Assembly: GCF_046557915.1 (NCBI RefSeq)
Contig: NZ_JBHEBG010000004.1
Location: 248,001-312,000 of the forward strand
DNA: 64,000 nucleotides
From: JBHEBG01 sp046557915
GTDB lineage: Bacteria > Bacteroidota > Bacteroidia > Flavobacteriales > Flavobacteriaceae
Reading direction: 5' to 3'
The position numbers were made by a program, and so were the translations under genes. The notes under the pieces were generated by a model that saw only the letters and a program-made list of their open reading frames with translations, made no database searches and was not told the origin of the DNA. Position 1 is the stretch's first letter. Every line of letters starts with the position of its first letter. This document shows positions 1 through 7,972 of the stretch, piece after piece.

Positions 1-302
1 GCACTGCTGGCAGCACTGCTACCAATACCACTACCGGCCTTTATTTTTTTGTAGATTTCGATTTCGAACCCACCCTTGTAATCTGCCTTTTCCAGTAAAG
101 CCAATCCCGCAACGCCCGCAACATTCTGCAATGTTTGTTTAGGTAGATCTTGCCCTTCGAGTTTAGTGATTTTTATAGTGTTTTCCTTGCATTTCCTTAC
201 AACCATCTCATCACCTACAGCATCCAAGGCCAGCCCTAATACATCAAACCCACAAGAAATATTGGCAATAGTGGCCGGACAGAATACTCTTATTTCTTCC
301 AT
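1..302 (-). CDS. thrB: homoserine kinase (partial, runs off left edge)
   Basis: This is the N-terminal ~100 residues of a GHMP-family kinase, read on the minus strand from an ATG at 302. Homoserine kinase phosphorylates homoserine with ATP in the cytoplasm, the step before threonine synthase. The protein begins MEEIRVFCPATIANISCGFD, typical of ThrB, and carries the glycine/serine-rich ATP loop GSGIGSSAASSA at the window edge. The start lies 2 nt after the thrA stop, so the two genes are almost certainly one transcript and translationally coupled. thrC is expected beyond the left edge but is not visible. The rest of the protein cannot be judged. Confidence 0.93.
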   Translation of the reverse strand, partial: MEEIRVFCPATIANISCGFDVLGLALDAVGDEMVVRKCKENTIKITKLEGQDLPKQTLQNVAGVAGLALLEKADYKGGFEIEIYKKIKAGSGIGSSAASS

Positions 303-304
303 AA

Positions 305-2749
305 TTAAAAATTACCAATTCTAATGATATCTGCAAAGATACCGGAAGCGGTAACTTCCGCCCCTGCACCGGCCCCTTTTATGATCATAGGTTGATCTGG
401 ATAACGTTCCGTGTAAAACAATACAATGTTATCGCTACCTTCCAAGTTGTAAAAATCGTGTTTCTTGGGAATGTTTTGCAATCCAACACTGGCTTTCCCA
501 TCTTCAAATTGCGCTACATATTTTAGTTTACTTTCCGAAGCTTGAGCCTCCTTATAAAGTTCCTGAAAAATCGCTTCGTTTTTCTCTAATGATGAAAAGA
601 AATCTTCGTTATTTTTGGTGTCCAAAGCTTGCTGTGGTAAGAAAGATTTGTTCTCAATGTCTTCAATTTCGAGCTGATAGCCGCTCTCACGTGCCAAAAT
701 TAGAATTTTTCGCATTACGTCTACGCCGCTTAGATCAATTTTTGGATCGGGTTCGGTATAGCCTTCTTCCTGTGCCTGTTTTACAATATCTTTAAAGGTG
801 TTTTTCGCATTAAAATTGTTGAAAACAAAGTTTAGGCTACCAGATAATACGGCCTGTATTTTTAGCACTTTATCCCCGGAGGCTATTAGGTGTTTAAGGG
901 TATCTATGATGGGAAGTCCGGCACCAACATTAGTTTCGAACAAAAATGGGGCGTTGTATTCCTTAGCCAGGTTTTTAAGTTTTCTATAGTTATTGTATTC
1001 CGATGAACAGGCAATTTTGTTGCAGGTAACCACAGAAATACTTTGTCCCAAGTAGGTAGCATAGGTATCGGAAACGATATCACTAGCGGTATTGTCCACA
1101 AAAATACTGTTCCTATAATTTAGTTCCTTTACCTTGTTAAAAAAAGCTGTTTTATCTGCTTTTTCACCTGCCGCCAAGGCTTTTTCCCATGAATCTAAGG
1201 CAATACCGTTCTCTGAAAAGACCATGGTACGCGAGTTAGAAATACCTATAACCCGGATATTAAGCTTTAAGTTCTCCTTAAGGTATTTTTGTTGCTGCTG
1301 TATTTGGGTAAGCAATTTGGAACCTACGTTTCCTACGCCCATTACAAACAGGTTTAATTGTTTTATGTTCTCTTCAAAGAATTCCTCGTGCAGGGAGTTC
1401 AGCGCTTTTTTAACATCTTCCTTGTCAATTACCGCGGAGATATTTCTTTCGGATGCGCCTTGCGCTATTGCCCTGATGTTTACATTATTTTTTCCCAAAG
1501 TACTGAACATTTTACCGCTAAGTCCTTGATGACTCTTCATCTTGTCGCCCACTAGGGCAATAATGGCCAAATCTTTTTCAGCGATTACGGGTTTTATTTT
1601 CTCCAAGGAGATTTCATATTCAAAAGCTTCATTGACCACAAGAACGGCACGATCAATATCGTCCGATGAAATTCCTACACAAATAGAATGTTCAGAGGAT
1701 GCTTGGGTTATGAGGATGACACTTATTTGATTCAATGAGAGCACCTCAAAAAAACGTTTTGAAATTCCGGGGATACCTACCATACCGGATCCTTCCAAAG
1801 ATAACAAGGCAATATGCTCTACATGGCTAATTCCTCTTACCGTTTTGCCTTCTTTGAGTTGATTTTTGGTAATTAAAGTACCGGGATCGGAGGGCTTAAA
1901 GGTATTTTTTATGCGGATCGGAATACCCATGGAAAGCACAGGTTGTATAGTAGGAGGGTACAGTACCTTGGCTCCAAAATGGGATAGTTCCATTGCTTCT
2001 TCGTAAGAGATATGGTCTATGGCCCGGGCTTGCTTTACAATTTTTGGGTTTGCTGTGTACATACCACTTACATCGGTCCATATCTCAAGGATATCGGCAT
2101 TGATGGCACCGGTGATAATCGCGGCAGTATAATCAGACCCGCCTCGGCCCAATGTCGTGGAGTCTCCATTAGTGGCACTGGCTATAAAGCCGCCTAAAAC
2201 AATTATTTTGTTGGATGAATTGGAAACAAAATCCCGACATTTTGTATTGGTAAGGTCAAAATTAACTACTGCCTTTCCATGTATGTCGTTGGTTTTTATT
2301 AGTTCCCTAGCGTCTTTATGTACTGCATCCAAATCAGCGGTTATAAAGAATTCACTGATAATATAGGAAGACAAGAGCTCGCCGTAACTAACTATTTTGT
2401 CCGAAAGCTTCGGTGTTATCTCTCCAATGGAAAAAGCGCCTTCTAACAGAGTTTCCAGACTATTGAGTTCACTTTTTACTTTGCTAAGTGTTTTACTTTG
2501 CTGGTCAATGGGAATAAGGGCTTTTATGGTTTGTAAGTGCCTTTCTTCAATTACTTTTAGGTTATTCTTGTAATCACCGTTCTGCTCAGCAGCCTGCCCC
2601 GCAGTCTCTAGCAAAAGATCTGTAATGCCACCAAGAGCGGATACCACAACGATAACCTTATGGTCATCTACTTGTGCAACAATATTTTTTACATGGGTGA
2701 TATTTTCTTCATTGGCAACCGAGGTACCGCCAAATTTTAGAACTTTCAT
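305..2749 (-). CDS. thrA: bifunctional aspartate kinase / homoserine dehydrogenase I
   Basis: An 814-residue fusion enzyme catalysing the first and third steps from aspartate to threonine and methionine. Residues ~1-290 are the aspartate kinase, opening with MKVLKFGGTSVA and containing the GRGGSDYTA motif. ACT-type regulatory repeats follow at ~310-455 (LLSLEGSGMVGIPG; LAIIALVGDKM). Homoserine dehydrogenase occupies ~465-814, with the dinucleotide-binding loop FVMGVGNVGSKL. The length matches E. coli ThrA (about 820). It is the first enzyme gene of thrA-thrB and sits behind a leader peptide with four consecutive Thr codons at 2818-2907, so transcription attenuation is likely in addition to allosteric feedback through the ACT domains. 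Confidence 0.96.
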   Translation of the reverse strand: MKVLKFGGTSVANEENITHVKNIVAQVDDHKVIVVVSALGGITDLLLETAGQAAEQNGDYKNNLKVIEERHLQTIKALIPIDQQSKTLSKVKSELNSLETLLEGAFSIGEITPKLSDKIVSYGELLSSYIISEFFITADLDAVHKDARELIKTNDIHGKAVVNFDLTNTKCRDFVSNSSNKIIVLGGFIASATNGDSTTLGRGGSDYTAAIITGAINADILEIWTDVSGMYTANPKIVKQARAIDHISYEEAMELSHFGAKVLYPPTIQPVLSMGIPIRIKNTFKPSDPGTLITKNQLKEGKTVRGISHVEHIALLSLEGSGMVGIPGISKRFFEVLSLNQISVILITQASSEHSICVGISSDDIDRAVLVVNEAFEYEISLEKIKPVIAEKDLAIIALVGDKMKSHQGLSGKMFSTLGKNNVNIRAIAQGASERNISAVIDKEDVKKALNSLHEEFFEENIKQLNLFVMGVGNVGSKLLTQIQQQQKYLKENLKLNIRVIGISNSRTMVFSENGIALDSWEKALAAGEKADKTAFFNKVKELNYRNSIFVDNTASDIVSDTYATYLGQSISVVTCNKIACSSEYNNYRKLKNLAKEYNAPFLFETNVGAGLPIIDTLKHLIASGDKVLKIQAVLSGSLNFVFNNFNAKNTFKDIVKQAQEEGYTEPDPKIDLSGVDVMRKILILARESGYQLEIEDIENKSFLPQQALDTKNNEDFFSSLEKNEAIFQELYKEAQASESKLKYVAQFEDGKASVGLQNIPKKHDFYNLEGSDNIVLFYTERYPDQPMIIKGAGAGAEVTASGIFADIIRIGNF

Positions 2750-2817
2750 AGTGTCAAATTAAAAGGTAATGATGTATTAATACAAAATATGCGAAAGACG
2801 GACAGATATATAGCAGC

Positions 2818-2907
2818 TTACCCCAATGGGGTAGTGGTGGTAGCAATAACACAACCATTGTTAGATGTAGATAGGGAATCTTGGGTATGTGCGTTTAAAT
2901 AAAGCAT
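2818..2907 (-). CDS. thrL: threonine operon leader peptide (29 aa)
   Basis: A 30-codon open frame (ATG 2907-2905, TAA 2820-2818) ends 68 nt before the thrA start. Its last ten residues are VIATTTTPLG: Val and Ile followed by four consecutive Thr codons (ACC ACC ACT ACC, positions 2841-2830). A Thr run next to branched-chain residues just ahead of thrA is the signature of an attenuation leader, as in E. coli thrL (Thr/Ile). A promoter-like sequence lies 17 nt upstream of the ATG, and alternative hairpins overlap the Thr codons. The peptide itself is probably only a sensor of charged tRNA-Thr. The role is inferred from position and composition; there is no evidence of translation here. Confidence 0.75.
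   Translation of the reverse strand: MLYLNAHTQDSLSTSNNGCVIATTTTPLG
2819..2860 (-). promoter_or_regulatory. putative thr attenuator: mutually exclusive hairpins
   Basis: A compact dyad, TACCCC AAT GGGGTA (2819-2833 on plus), overlaps the leader stop codon and the last Thr codons. A competing long-range pairing joins CAATGG (2824-2829) to CCATTG (2855-2860) and would loop out the Thr codons. Both cannot form at once, so ribosome position on the leader could select between them. There is no clear U-tract immediately after the dyad, so whether it works by transcription termination or by masking translation is unresolved. Confidence 0.5.
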
Positions 2908-2923
2908 ACTTCTTTGAAAGCCT

Positions 2924-2954
2924 CAAATGTAGTATTTTTGGTACCCTAATCAAA
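2924..2954 (-). promoter_or_regulatory. Bacteroidota-type promoter of the thr operon
   Basis: Read on the minus strand, TTTG (2954-2951) is followed after 19 nt by TACATTTG (2931-2924). This fits the Bacteroidota primary-sigma consensus TTTG-N17-21-TAnnTTTG exactly. It lies 17 nt upstream of the leader peptide start, which leaves room for a short 5' UTR. The assignment rests on consensus match and position only. Confidence 0.6.
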
Positions 2955-3007
2955 TGTTTTCCGAAATTTTTACAAAATTGTCAGCATTTGTCAAATATTT
3001 ATATTGA

Positions 3008-4555
3008 ATGAAGATTTTTACTGCTAAACAGATATACGAAGCTGATAAATTCACAATTGAAAAACAACAGATCCAGAGCGAAGAGCTTATGGAGCGCGCG
3101 GCGATACAAATTTTTAACTGGATGCATTTACGTATGCAGGGCGCGCAGGTTAAAATACATTTGTTCTGTGGTATAGGAAATAATGGGGGCGATGGTATTG
3201 CTTTGGCAAGACATTTACAAGAGCACGGTTACAATATTGCGGTATACGTAGTAAACTATAGCGAAAAACGGTCCAAGGACTTCTTGATCAACCTTAATAG
3301 ATTGAAGGAAAGAAAATTATGGCCCGATTTTTTGAACGAGGATTCCGAGTTACCTTTAATTGATGTGGATGACATTATTGTAGATGCCATTTTTGGTATT
3401 GGTCTTAACAGGCCACCAGCCGAATGGGTGGTAAAACTAATGGCACATTTGAACGCCTCAGGGGCGTTTGTACTTTCTGTAGATCTACCTTCTGGGCTTT
3501 CCGCCAATGGATTTCTTGGAGGAGCACAAGAGGGAATAATGCAGGCTAATTACGTACTTAGTTTTCAGGCACCAAAATTGATTTTTTTCCTCCCAGAAAC
3601 GGGCATTTTTATAGAACAATGGGAGGTATTGGATATTGGTTTGGACCCGGAGTATATGATGGGTACCCAAACCGATTACGAACTCATAGGTAAGCATGAA
3701 GTATTGCCCTTGTATTTGCCCAGAACCAAATTCTCGCATAAAGGAACATACGGGCATTCACTTATTATTGGAGGGAGTTATGGTAAGATAGGAGCAGTAA
3801 CCTTGGCTGCCAAAGCGTCTCTTTCTTCAGGTAGTGGCCTAGTAACAACCTACGTGCCCTCTTGTGGTTATATTCCTTTGCAATCTTCTTTCCCCGAAGG
3901 TATGGTAATTACCGATGTAGATGACCGTAACATAACCAAGATAGATTTTGGTATAGATCCAACGGTAATCGGTATTGGAATGGGAATGGGGAAGGCAAAA
4001 GCCACGACAAAGGCATTTATTGATTTTCTTTCCCAAAATGATAAACCTTTGGTCGTAGACGCCGATGGAATAAACATATTGGCAGAAAATAAAGAAGCTC
4101 TTAAAAACTTACCCGATCAAACGGTGCTTACCCCGCACCCCAAGGAGTTGGAACGACTGATTGGCGCGTGGAAAGACGACTTTGACAAGCTTAAAAAAGC
4201 CATGGCTTTTTCTAAAAAGCACAATAGTATTTTGGTGATTAAGGGTAGTAATACCATTACGATCTATAAGGGTAGGGGTTACATTAATACTACTGGAAAC
4301 CCGGGAATGGCTACCGCTGGCAGCGGGGATGCACTTACAGGTATTATAACAGGGTTATTGGCTCAAGGATATGAGGCTTTAAAGGCAGCCGTTTTTGGCG
4401 TTTACTTACATGGAAGAGCGGCCGATATTGCAATAGAAAAATGGGGATATCAGGCGTTAACCGCCTCAATAATAATAGAACATCTTGGGGAGGCCTTTTT
4501 AGACCTCTTCAAAATTCAGGAAGCACCGGAGCCTGAGGAAACTCCGGAAGAATAG
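3008..4555 (+). CDS. nnr: bifunctional NAD(P)HX epimerase / dehydratase
   Basis: A 515-residue cytoplasmic repair enzyme for hydrated NAD(P)H. The N-terminal ~215 residues form the YjeF_N/NnrE epimerase domain, with CGIGNNGGDGIALARHL as the nucleotide-binding segment and a conserved Asp in DAIFGIGLNRP. The C-terminal ~230-500 residues form the ADP-dependent NnrD dehydratase of the ribokinase-like fold, with VVDADGINIL, TPHPKE and NPGMATAGSGDALTGI. The length is that of the usual fusion. It is transcribed divergently from the thr operon. Its stop lies 2 nt from the end of the convergent gene at 4557, with no visible terminator between. The acidic tail (PEPEETPEE) is unremarkable. Confidence 0.94.
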   Translation: MKIFTAKQIYEADKFTIEKQQIQSEELMERAAIQIFNWMHLRMQGAQVKIHLFCGIGNNGGDGIALARHLQEHGYNIAVYVVNYSEKRSKDFLINLNRLKERKLWPDFLNEDSELPLIDVDDIIVDAIFGIGLNRPPAEWVVKLMAHLNASGAFVLSVDLPSGLSANGFLGGAQEGIMQANYVLSFQAPKLIFFLPETGIFIEQWEVLDIGLDPEYMMGTQTDYELIGKHEVLPLYLPRTKFSHKGTYGHSLIIGGSYGKIGAVTLAAKASLSSGSGLVTTYVPSCGYIPLQSSFPEGMVITDVDDRNITKIDFGIDPTVIGIGMGMGKAKATTKAFIDFLSQNDKPLVVDADGINILAENKEALKNLPDQTVLTPHPKELERLIGAWKDDFDKLKKAMAFSKKHNSILVIKGSNTITIYKGRGYINTTGNPGMATAGSGDALTGIITGLLAQGYEALKAAVFGVYLHGRAADIAIEKWGYQALTASIIIEHLGEAFLDLFKIQEAPEPEETPEE

Positions 4556-4556
4556 C

Positions 4557-4967
4557 TTATATCTTCTTTTTGGCCCTTACCCTTCTTTTTACCCAGGTTA
4601 GGGCATTGTCGTATTTAATAAAGAATTTCATGGATTTCTTATAGAACAATTTTTCAATCTTAAAATTGTGCATATCTATTTCCTTTACGGAAACAATGGC
4701 AAAAGCCTTTAGATTTTCCAATTCCCTTAAATAATTGTAAATGGTTGGATCTATCGCATAAGAGTTTTTGCGCATGCTGATAAAACCAAAATTCCTTCCC
4801 CTGAAGTGAATTTCGGAAATGCCAATTATTTGATAGGCCCTTTCCAAAGTTAGGGTAGACCCCTCTTCGAATATGGAGACCATGTAATTATCAAATACTT
4901 GAATTTTACCAATCTCCAAATTATACTCCTTAACGATAATCGTTTTCTTAGCCGGTCCGACTTTCAT
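4557..4967 (-). CDS. conserved hypothetical protein, STAS/SpoIIAA-like size
   Basis: A 136-residue protein with no signal peptide or membrane segment and a basic C-terminus (VKRRVRAKKKI). It alternates predicted strands and helices (IGKIQVFDNYMVSIFEEG; LENLKAFAIVSVKEIDMHNF), which resembles the small STAS/SpoIIAA-like proteins common in Flavobacteriia, but I see no diagnostic motif and the family assignment is a guess. The ATG at 4967 is the first Met, and the frame is open with ordinary codon use. It is convergent with nnr and probably transcribed on its own; clpC, on the same strand, ends upstream at 5166 with its own terminator. The function is unknown. Confidence 0.6.
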   Translation of the reverse strand: MKVGPAKKTIIVKEYNLEIGKIQVFDNYMVSIFEEGSTLTLERAYQIIGISEIHFRGRNFGFISMRKNSYAIDPTIYNYLRELENLKAFAIVSVKEIDMHNFKIEKLFYKKSMKFFIKYDNALTWVKRRVRAKKKI

Positions 4968-5113
4968 TTTCTGTAATTTATAGTGTCTGAAACGAAAGTA
5001 GATGTATAGTGAGATTTTGAGAAAAATATTAGACTAAAGGCCTAAATATCGTTTATATGGCTTTAGAATATACCATACTGTATTTTAATTCCTACTTGTT
5101 GGATGGCAGGCAC

Positions 5114-5143
5114 AAAAAAAGGGAGCCGATTAATTCGACTCCC
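5114..5143 (-). terminator. rho-independent terminator of clpC
   Basis: On the minus strand a stem of GGGAG...CTCCC extended by CGA/TCG (5121-5143) is followed by a run of seven U (plus-strand A-run 5114-5120). It lies 22 nt downstream of the clpC stop codon. Confidence 0.85.
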
Positions 5144-5165
5144 TTATCATTAAATTCGTACAAAT

Positions 5166-7715
5166 TTATGCCTTGGAAGATTTCTGTGCTTTTTTAATCT
5201 CTATGGTAAGTTCTTCCTTCTTTTTATCCAAATCCATGAATATACTGTCGCCTTCCTGTAATTTGGAATTAACGATCTCTTCGGCAAGGGCATCTTCAAT
5301 GTATTTCTGTATGGCCCGTTTTAGCGGCCTAGCCCCATATTGCTTATCAAAACCTTTATCGGCAATGTAATCCTTGGCTTTTTCCGTTAGATTAAGGTCG
5401 TATCCTATATCCTTTATTCTTGCGAACAATTTATCCAATTCAATATCTATAATTTTATGGATGTGTTCCCTTTCTAAAGGATTAAAGACAATGACATCAT
5501 CTATTCTATTCAGAAATTCTGGCGCAAAGGCCTTTTTTAGGGCATTTTCGATAACCGTTTTCTGATGCGAATCTGCCTGTGACTTCTTCGCTGCAGTACC
5601 AAAACCAACGCCTTGTCCAAAATCTTTTAGTTGTCGTGCACCAATATTGGATGTCATTATAATAATGGTGTTTCTAAAGTCTATTTTTCTACCAAGGCTA
5701 TCTGTTAGAAAACCATCGTCCAATACTTGCAATAACATATTAAAAACATCTGGATGCGCCTTTTCCACTTCATCCAATAGAATTACGGAATAGGGTTTGC
5801 GTCTTACTTTTTCGGTAAGCTGTCCGCCCTCTTCATAACCTACATAACCTGGAGGTGCTCCTACTAATCTCGAAATGGCGAACTTTTCCATATACTCGCT
5901 CATATCAATACGGATAAGGGCATCTTCGGAATCAAACAATTCTTTGGCCAAAATCTTTGCCAATTGGGTTTTTCCAACACCTGTCTGCCCTAAGAATATA
6001 AAGGATCCAATAGGTTTATTGGGATCTTTAAGGCCGGCCCTGTTTCTTTGTATGGCTTTTGCCACTTTTGCCACGGCTTCGTCCTGGCCTATTACATTTC
6101 CTTTGATTAGGTCGGGTAGTTCTGCCAACTTGTTGCTTTCTGTCTGTGCAATTCTGTTAACGGGAATTCCACTCATCATGGAAACCACATCGGCCACATT
6201 GTCTTCGCTAACGGTTTCTCTATGAAGTTTGCTGTCTTCTTCCCACTTTTCTTGGGCTACCGACAGTTCTTTTTCTAGCCGTTTTTCATCGTCCCTAAGT
6301 TTGGCAGCTTCCTCATAACGTTGTTTTTTTACAACGCTGTTTTTAAGCTCGCGTACGTCTTCCAACTGTTTTTCCAACTCAAGGATCTGTTTGGGAACAT
6401 CCATATTAACAATATGTACCCTAGAACCACTTTCATCCAGAGCATCTATAGCTTTGTCTGGCAGAAACCTATCGGTCATATATCTATTTGTCAATTTAAC
6501 GCAAGCAATAAGCGCTTCGTCCGTATAGTTGACATTGTGGTGATCTTCGTATTTGCCTTTTATATTTTTAAGTATTTCAATGGTTTCTTCTACGGTTGTA
6601 GGCTCTACCATTACCTTTTGGAAGCGGCGTTCCAAGGCACCATCTTTTTCAATGTATTGTCTGTATTCGTCCAAAGTAGTGGCGCCGATACATTGAATTT
6701 CACCCCTTGCAAGTGCGGGCTTAAACATATTGGAAGCGTCTAAGCTACCAGTAGCTCCACCAGCGCCAACGATGGTATGTATCTCGTCAATGAACAGGAT
6801 AACGTCATCGTTCTTTTCCAATTCGTTCATCACGGCTTTCATGCGTTCCTCAAATTGTCCGCGGTATTTAGTACCGGCAACCAGTGATGCCAAATCCAAA
6901 GTTACCACGCGTTTGTTGTATAGGATACGCGATACTTTTTTATTGATTATACGGAGGGCCAAGCCTTCTGCAATGGCACTTTTACCAACGCCTGGTTCCC
7001 CTATAAGTAAGGGATTGTTCTTTTTTCTTCTACTAAGTATTTGAGAGACCCTTTCAATTTCTTTTTCCCTGCCAACCACAGGATCCAATTTGTTTTCTTC
7101 TGCAAGTTGGGTAAGATCTCTGCCAAAATTGTCTAGCACAGGTGTTTTGGATTTCTTACTTCCTTTTTGGCTAGTAGGGGTACCAAAGGTACTTTCCTTA
7201 CCTTCATTGGTTTCGTCCGAGTCGCTCGGGAAGGATTCGGAAGTAGGAGAATCTATGAAATCGTCATCGCTGGTGATCATCGACTTAAATTGATCTTTAA
7301 CCCCATCGTAGTCCACACGTAGTTTATGCAGCAACTTAGTGGTAGGATCGTTTTCGTTCCTAAGGATGCACAATAGCAAATGTGCGGTGTTTATTGAAGA
7401 ACTTTGAAAGAGTTTTGCCTCTAAAAAAGTAGTTTTCAGCGCACGCTCTGCCTGCCTTGTCAAATGTAGGTTTTTCTTATCCTTTTGGGTATTGCCAGAA
7501 TTTGGATTGGCCGGACTCAGAATTTCCACTTTTCTGCGTAAATGGTCCAAATCAACATCCAATGCATCAAGAATGTTGATAGCCTTCCCATTTCCGTCTC
7601 TCAAAAGGCCAAGCATTAGATGCTCGGTACCAATAAAATCGTGACCAAGTCGCAATGCTTCCTCTTTACTGTATGCAATTACATCTTTTACCCTGGGGGA
7701 AAAATTATCGTCCAT
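5166..7715 (-). CDS. clpC: ATP-dependent Clp protease ATPase subunit ClpC
   Basis: An 849-residue class I Hsp100 unfoldase that feeds substrates to ClpP. The order is: N-terminal Clp repeat domain (~1-150), a Ser/Lys-rich linker (~155-190), AAA+ module D1 with Walker A GEPGVGKS and Walker B VILFIDEIHT, a middle UVR-like helical segment (~430-480, KQRYEEAAKLRDDEKRL), and module D2 with Walker A GQTGVGKT. The ClpP-docking loop appears as GQGVGFG, so it is a ClpP partner and not a ClpB disaggregase. The length and middle region match ClpC. The gene is monocistronic, divergent from gyrA across a 257-nt spacer, and has its own terminator. Confidence 0.96.
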   Translation of the reverse strand: MDDNFSPRVKDVIAYSKEEALRLGHDFIGTEHLMLGLLRDGNGKAINILDALDVDLDHLRRKVEILSPANPNSGNTQKDKKNLHLTRQAERALKTTFLEAKLFQSSSINTAHLLLCILRNENDPTTKLLHKLRVDYDGVKDQFKSMITSDDDFIDSPTSESFPSDSDETNEGKESTFGTPTSQKGSKKSKTPVLDNFGRDLTQLAEENKLDPVVGREKEIERVSQILSRRKKNNPLLIGEPGVGKSAIAEGLALRIINKKVSRILYNKRVVTLDLASLVAGTKYRGQFEERMKAVMNELEKNDDVILFIDEIHTIVGAGGATGSLDASNMFKPALARGEIQCIGATTLDEYRQYIEKDGALERRFQKVMVEPTTVEETIEILKNIKGKYEDHHNVNYTDEALIACVKLTNRYMTDRFLPDKAIDALDESGSRVHIVNMDVPKQILELEKQLEDVRELKNSVVKKQRYEEAAKLRDDEKRLEKELSVAQEKWEEDSKLHRETVSEDNVADVVSMMSGIPVNRIAQTESNKLAELPDLIKGNVIGQDEAVAKVAKAIQRNRAGLKDPNKPIGSFIFLGQTGVGKTQLAKILAKELFDSEDALIRIDMSEYMEKFAISRLVGAPPGYVGYEEGGQLTEKVRRKPYSVILLDEVEKAHPDVFNMLLQVLDDGFLTDSLGRKIDFRNTIIIMTSNIGARQLKDFGQGVGFGTAAKKSQADSHQKTVIENALKKAFAPEFLNRIDDVIVFNPLEREHIHKIIDIELDKLFARIKDIGYDLNLTEKAKDYIADKGFDKQYGARPLKRAIQKYIEDALAEEIVNSKLQEGDSIFMDLDKKKEELTIEIKKAQKSSKA

Positions 7716-7972
7716 AATTATCCTTTCAACTTTAAAAATAGTAAATCTATGCGATACTTGAGCAAATACCGTACCTATATTCGATAAAGTTGGCCTAAAT
7801 GACGAAAAAAACCATGATTTACAAAAAAATTAACACGCAAATTATTAACCAAAACCCTTATATTAGGTGTTAATAAATTATTGGTAAAAGTATCCTTTCC
7901 ATGCTCTAAAAGGTGTGATTTTATGTATATTGGCTTGCTTTTTTAACCAAAAAATAAACATTAAAATTTGAA

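Noticed and set aside
2773..2784. Perfect palindrome TGTATTAATACA before thrA as an operator
   Set aside because: It is AT-rich and short, with no second copy or known regulator; such palindromes are expected by chance here.
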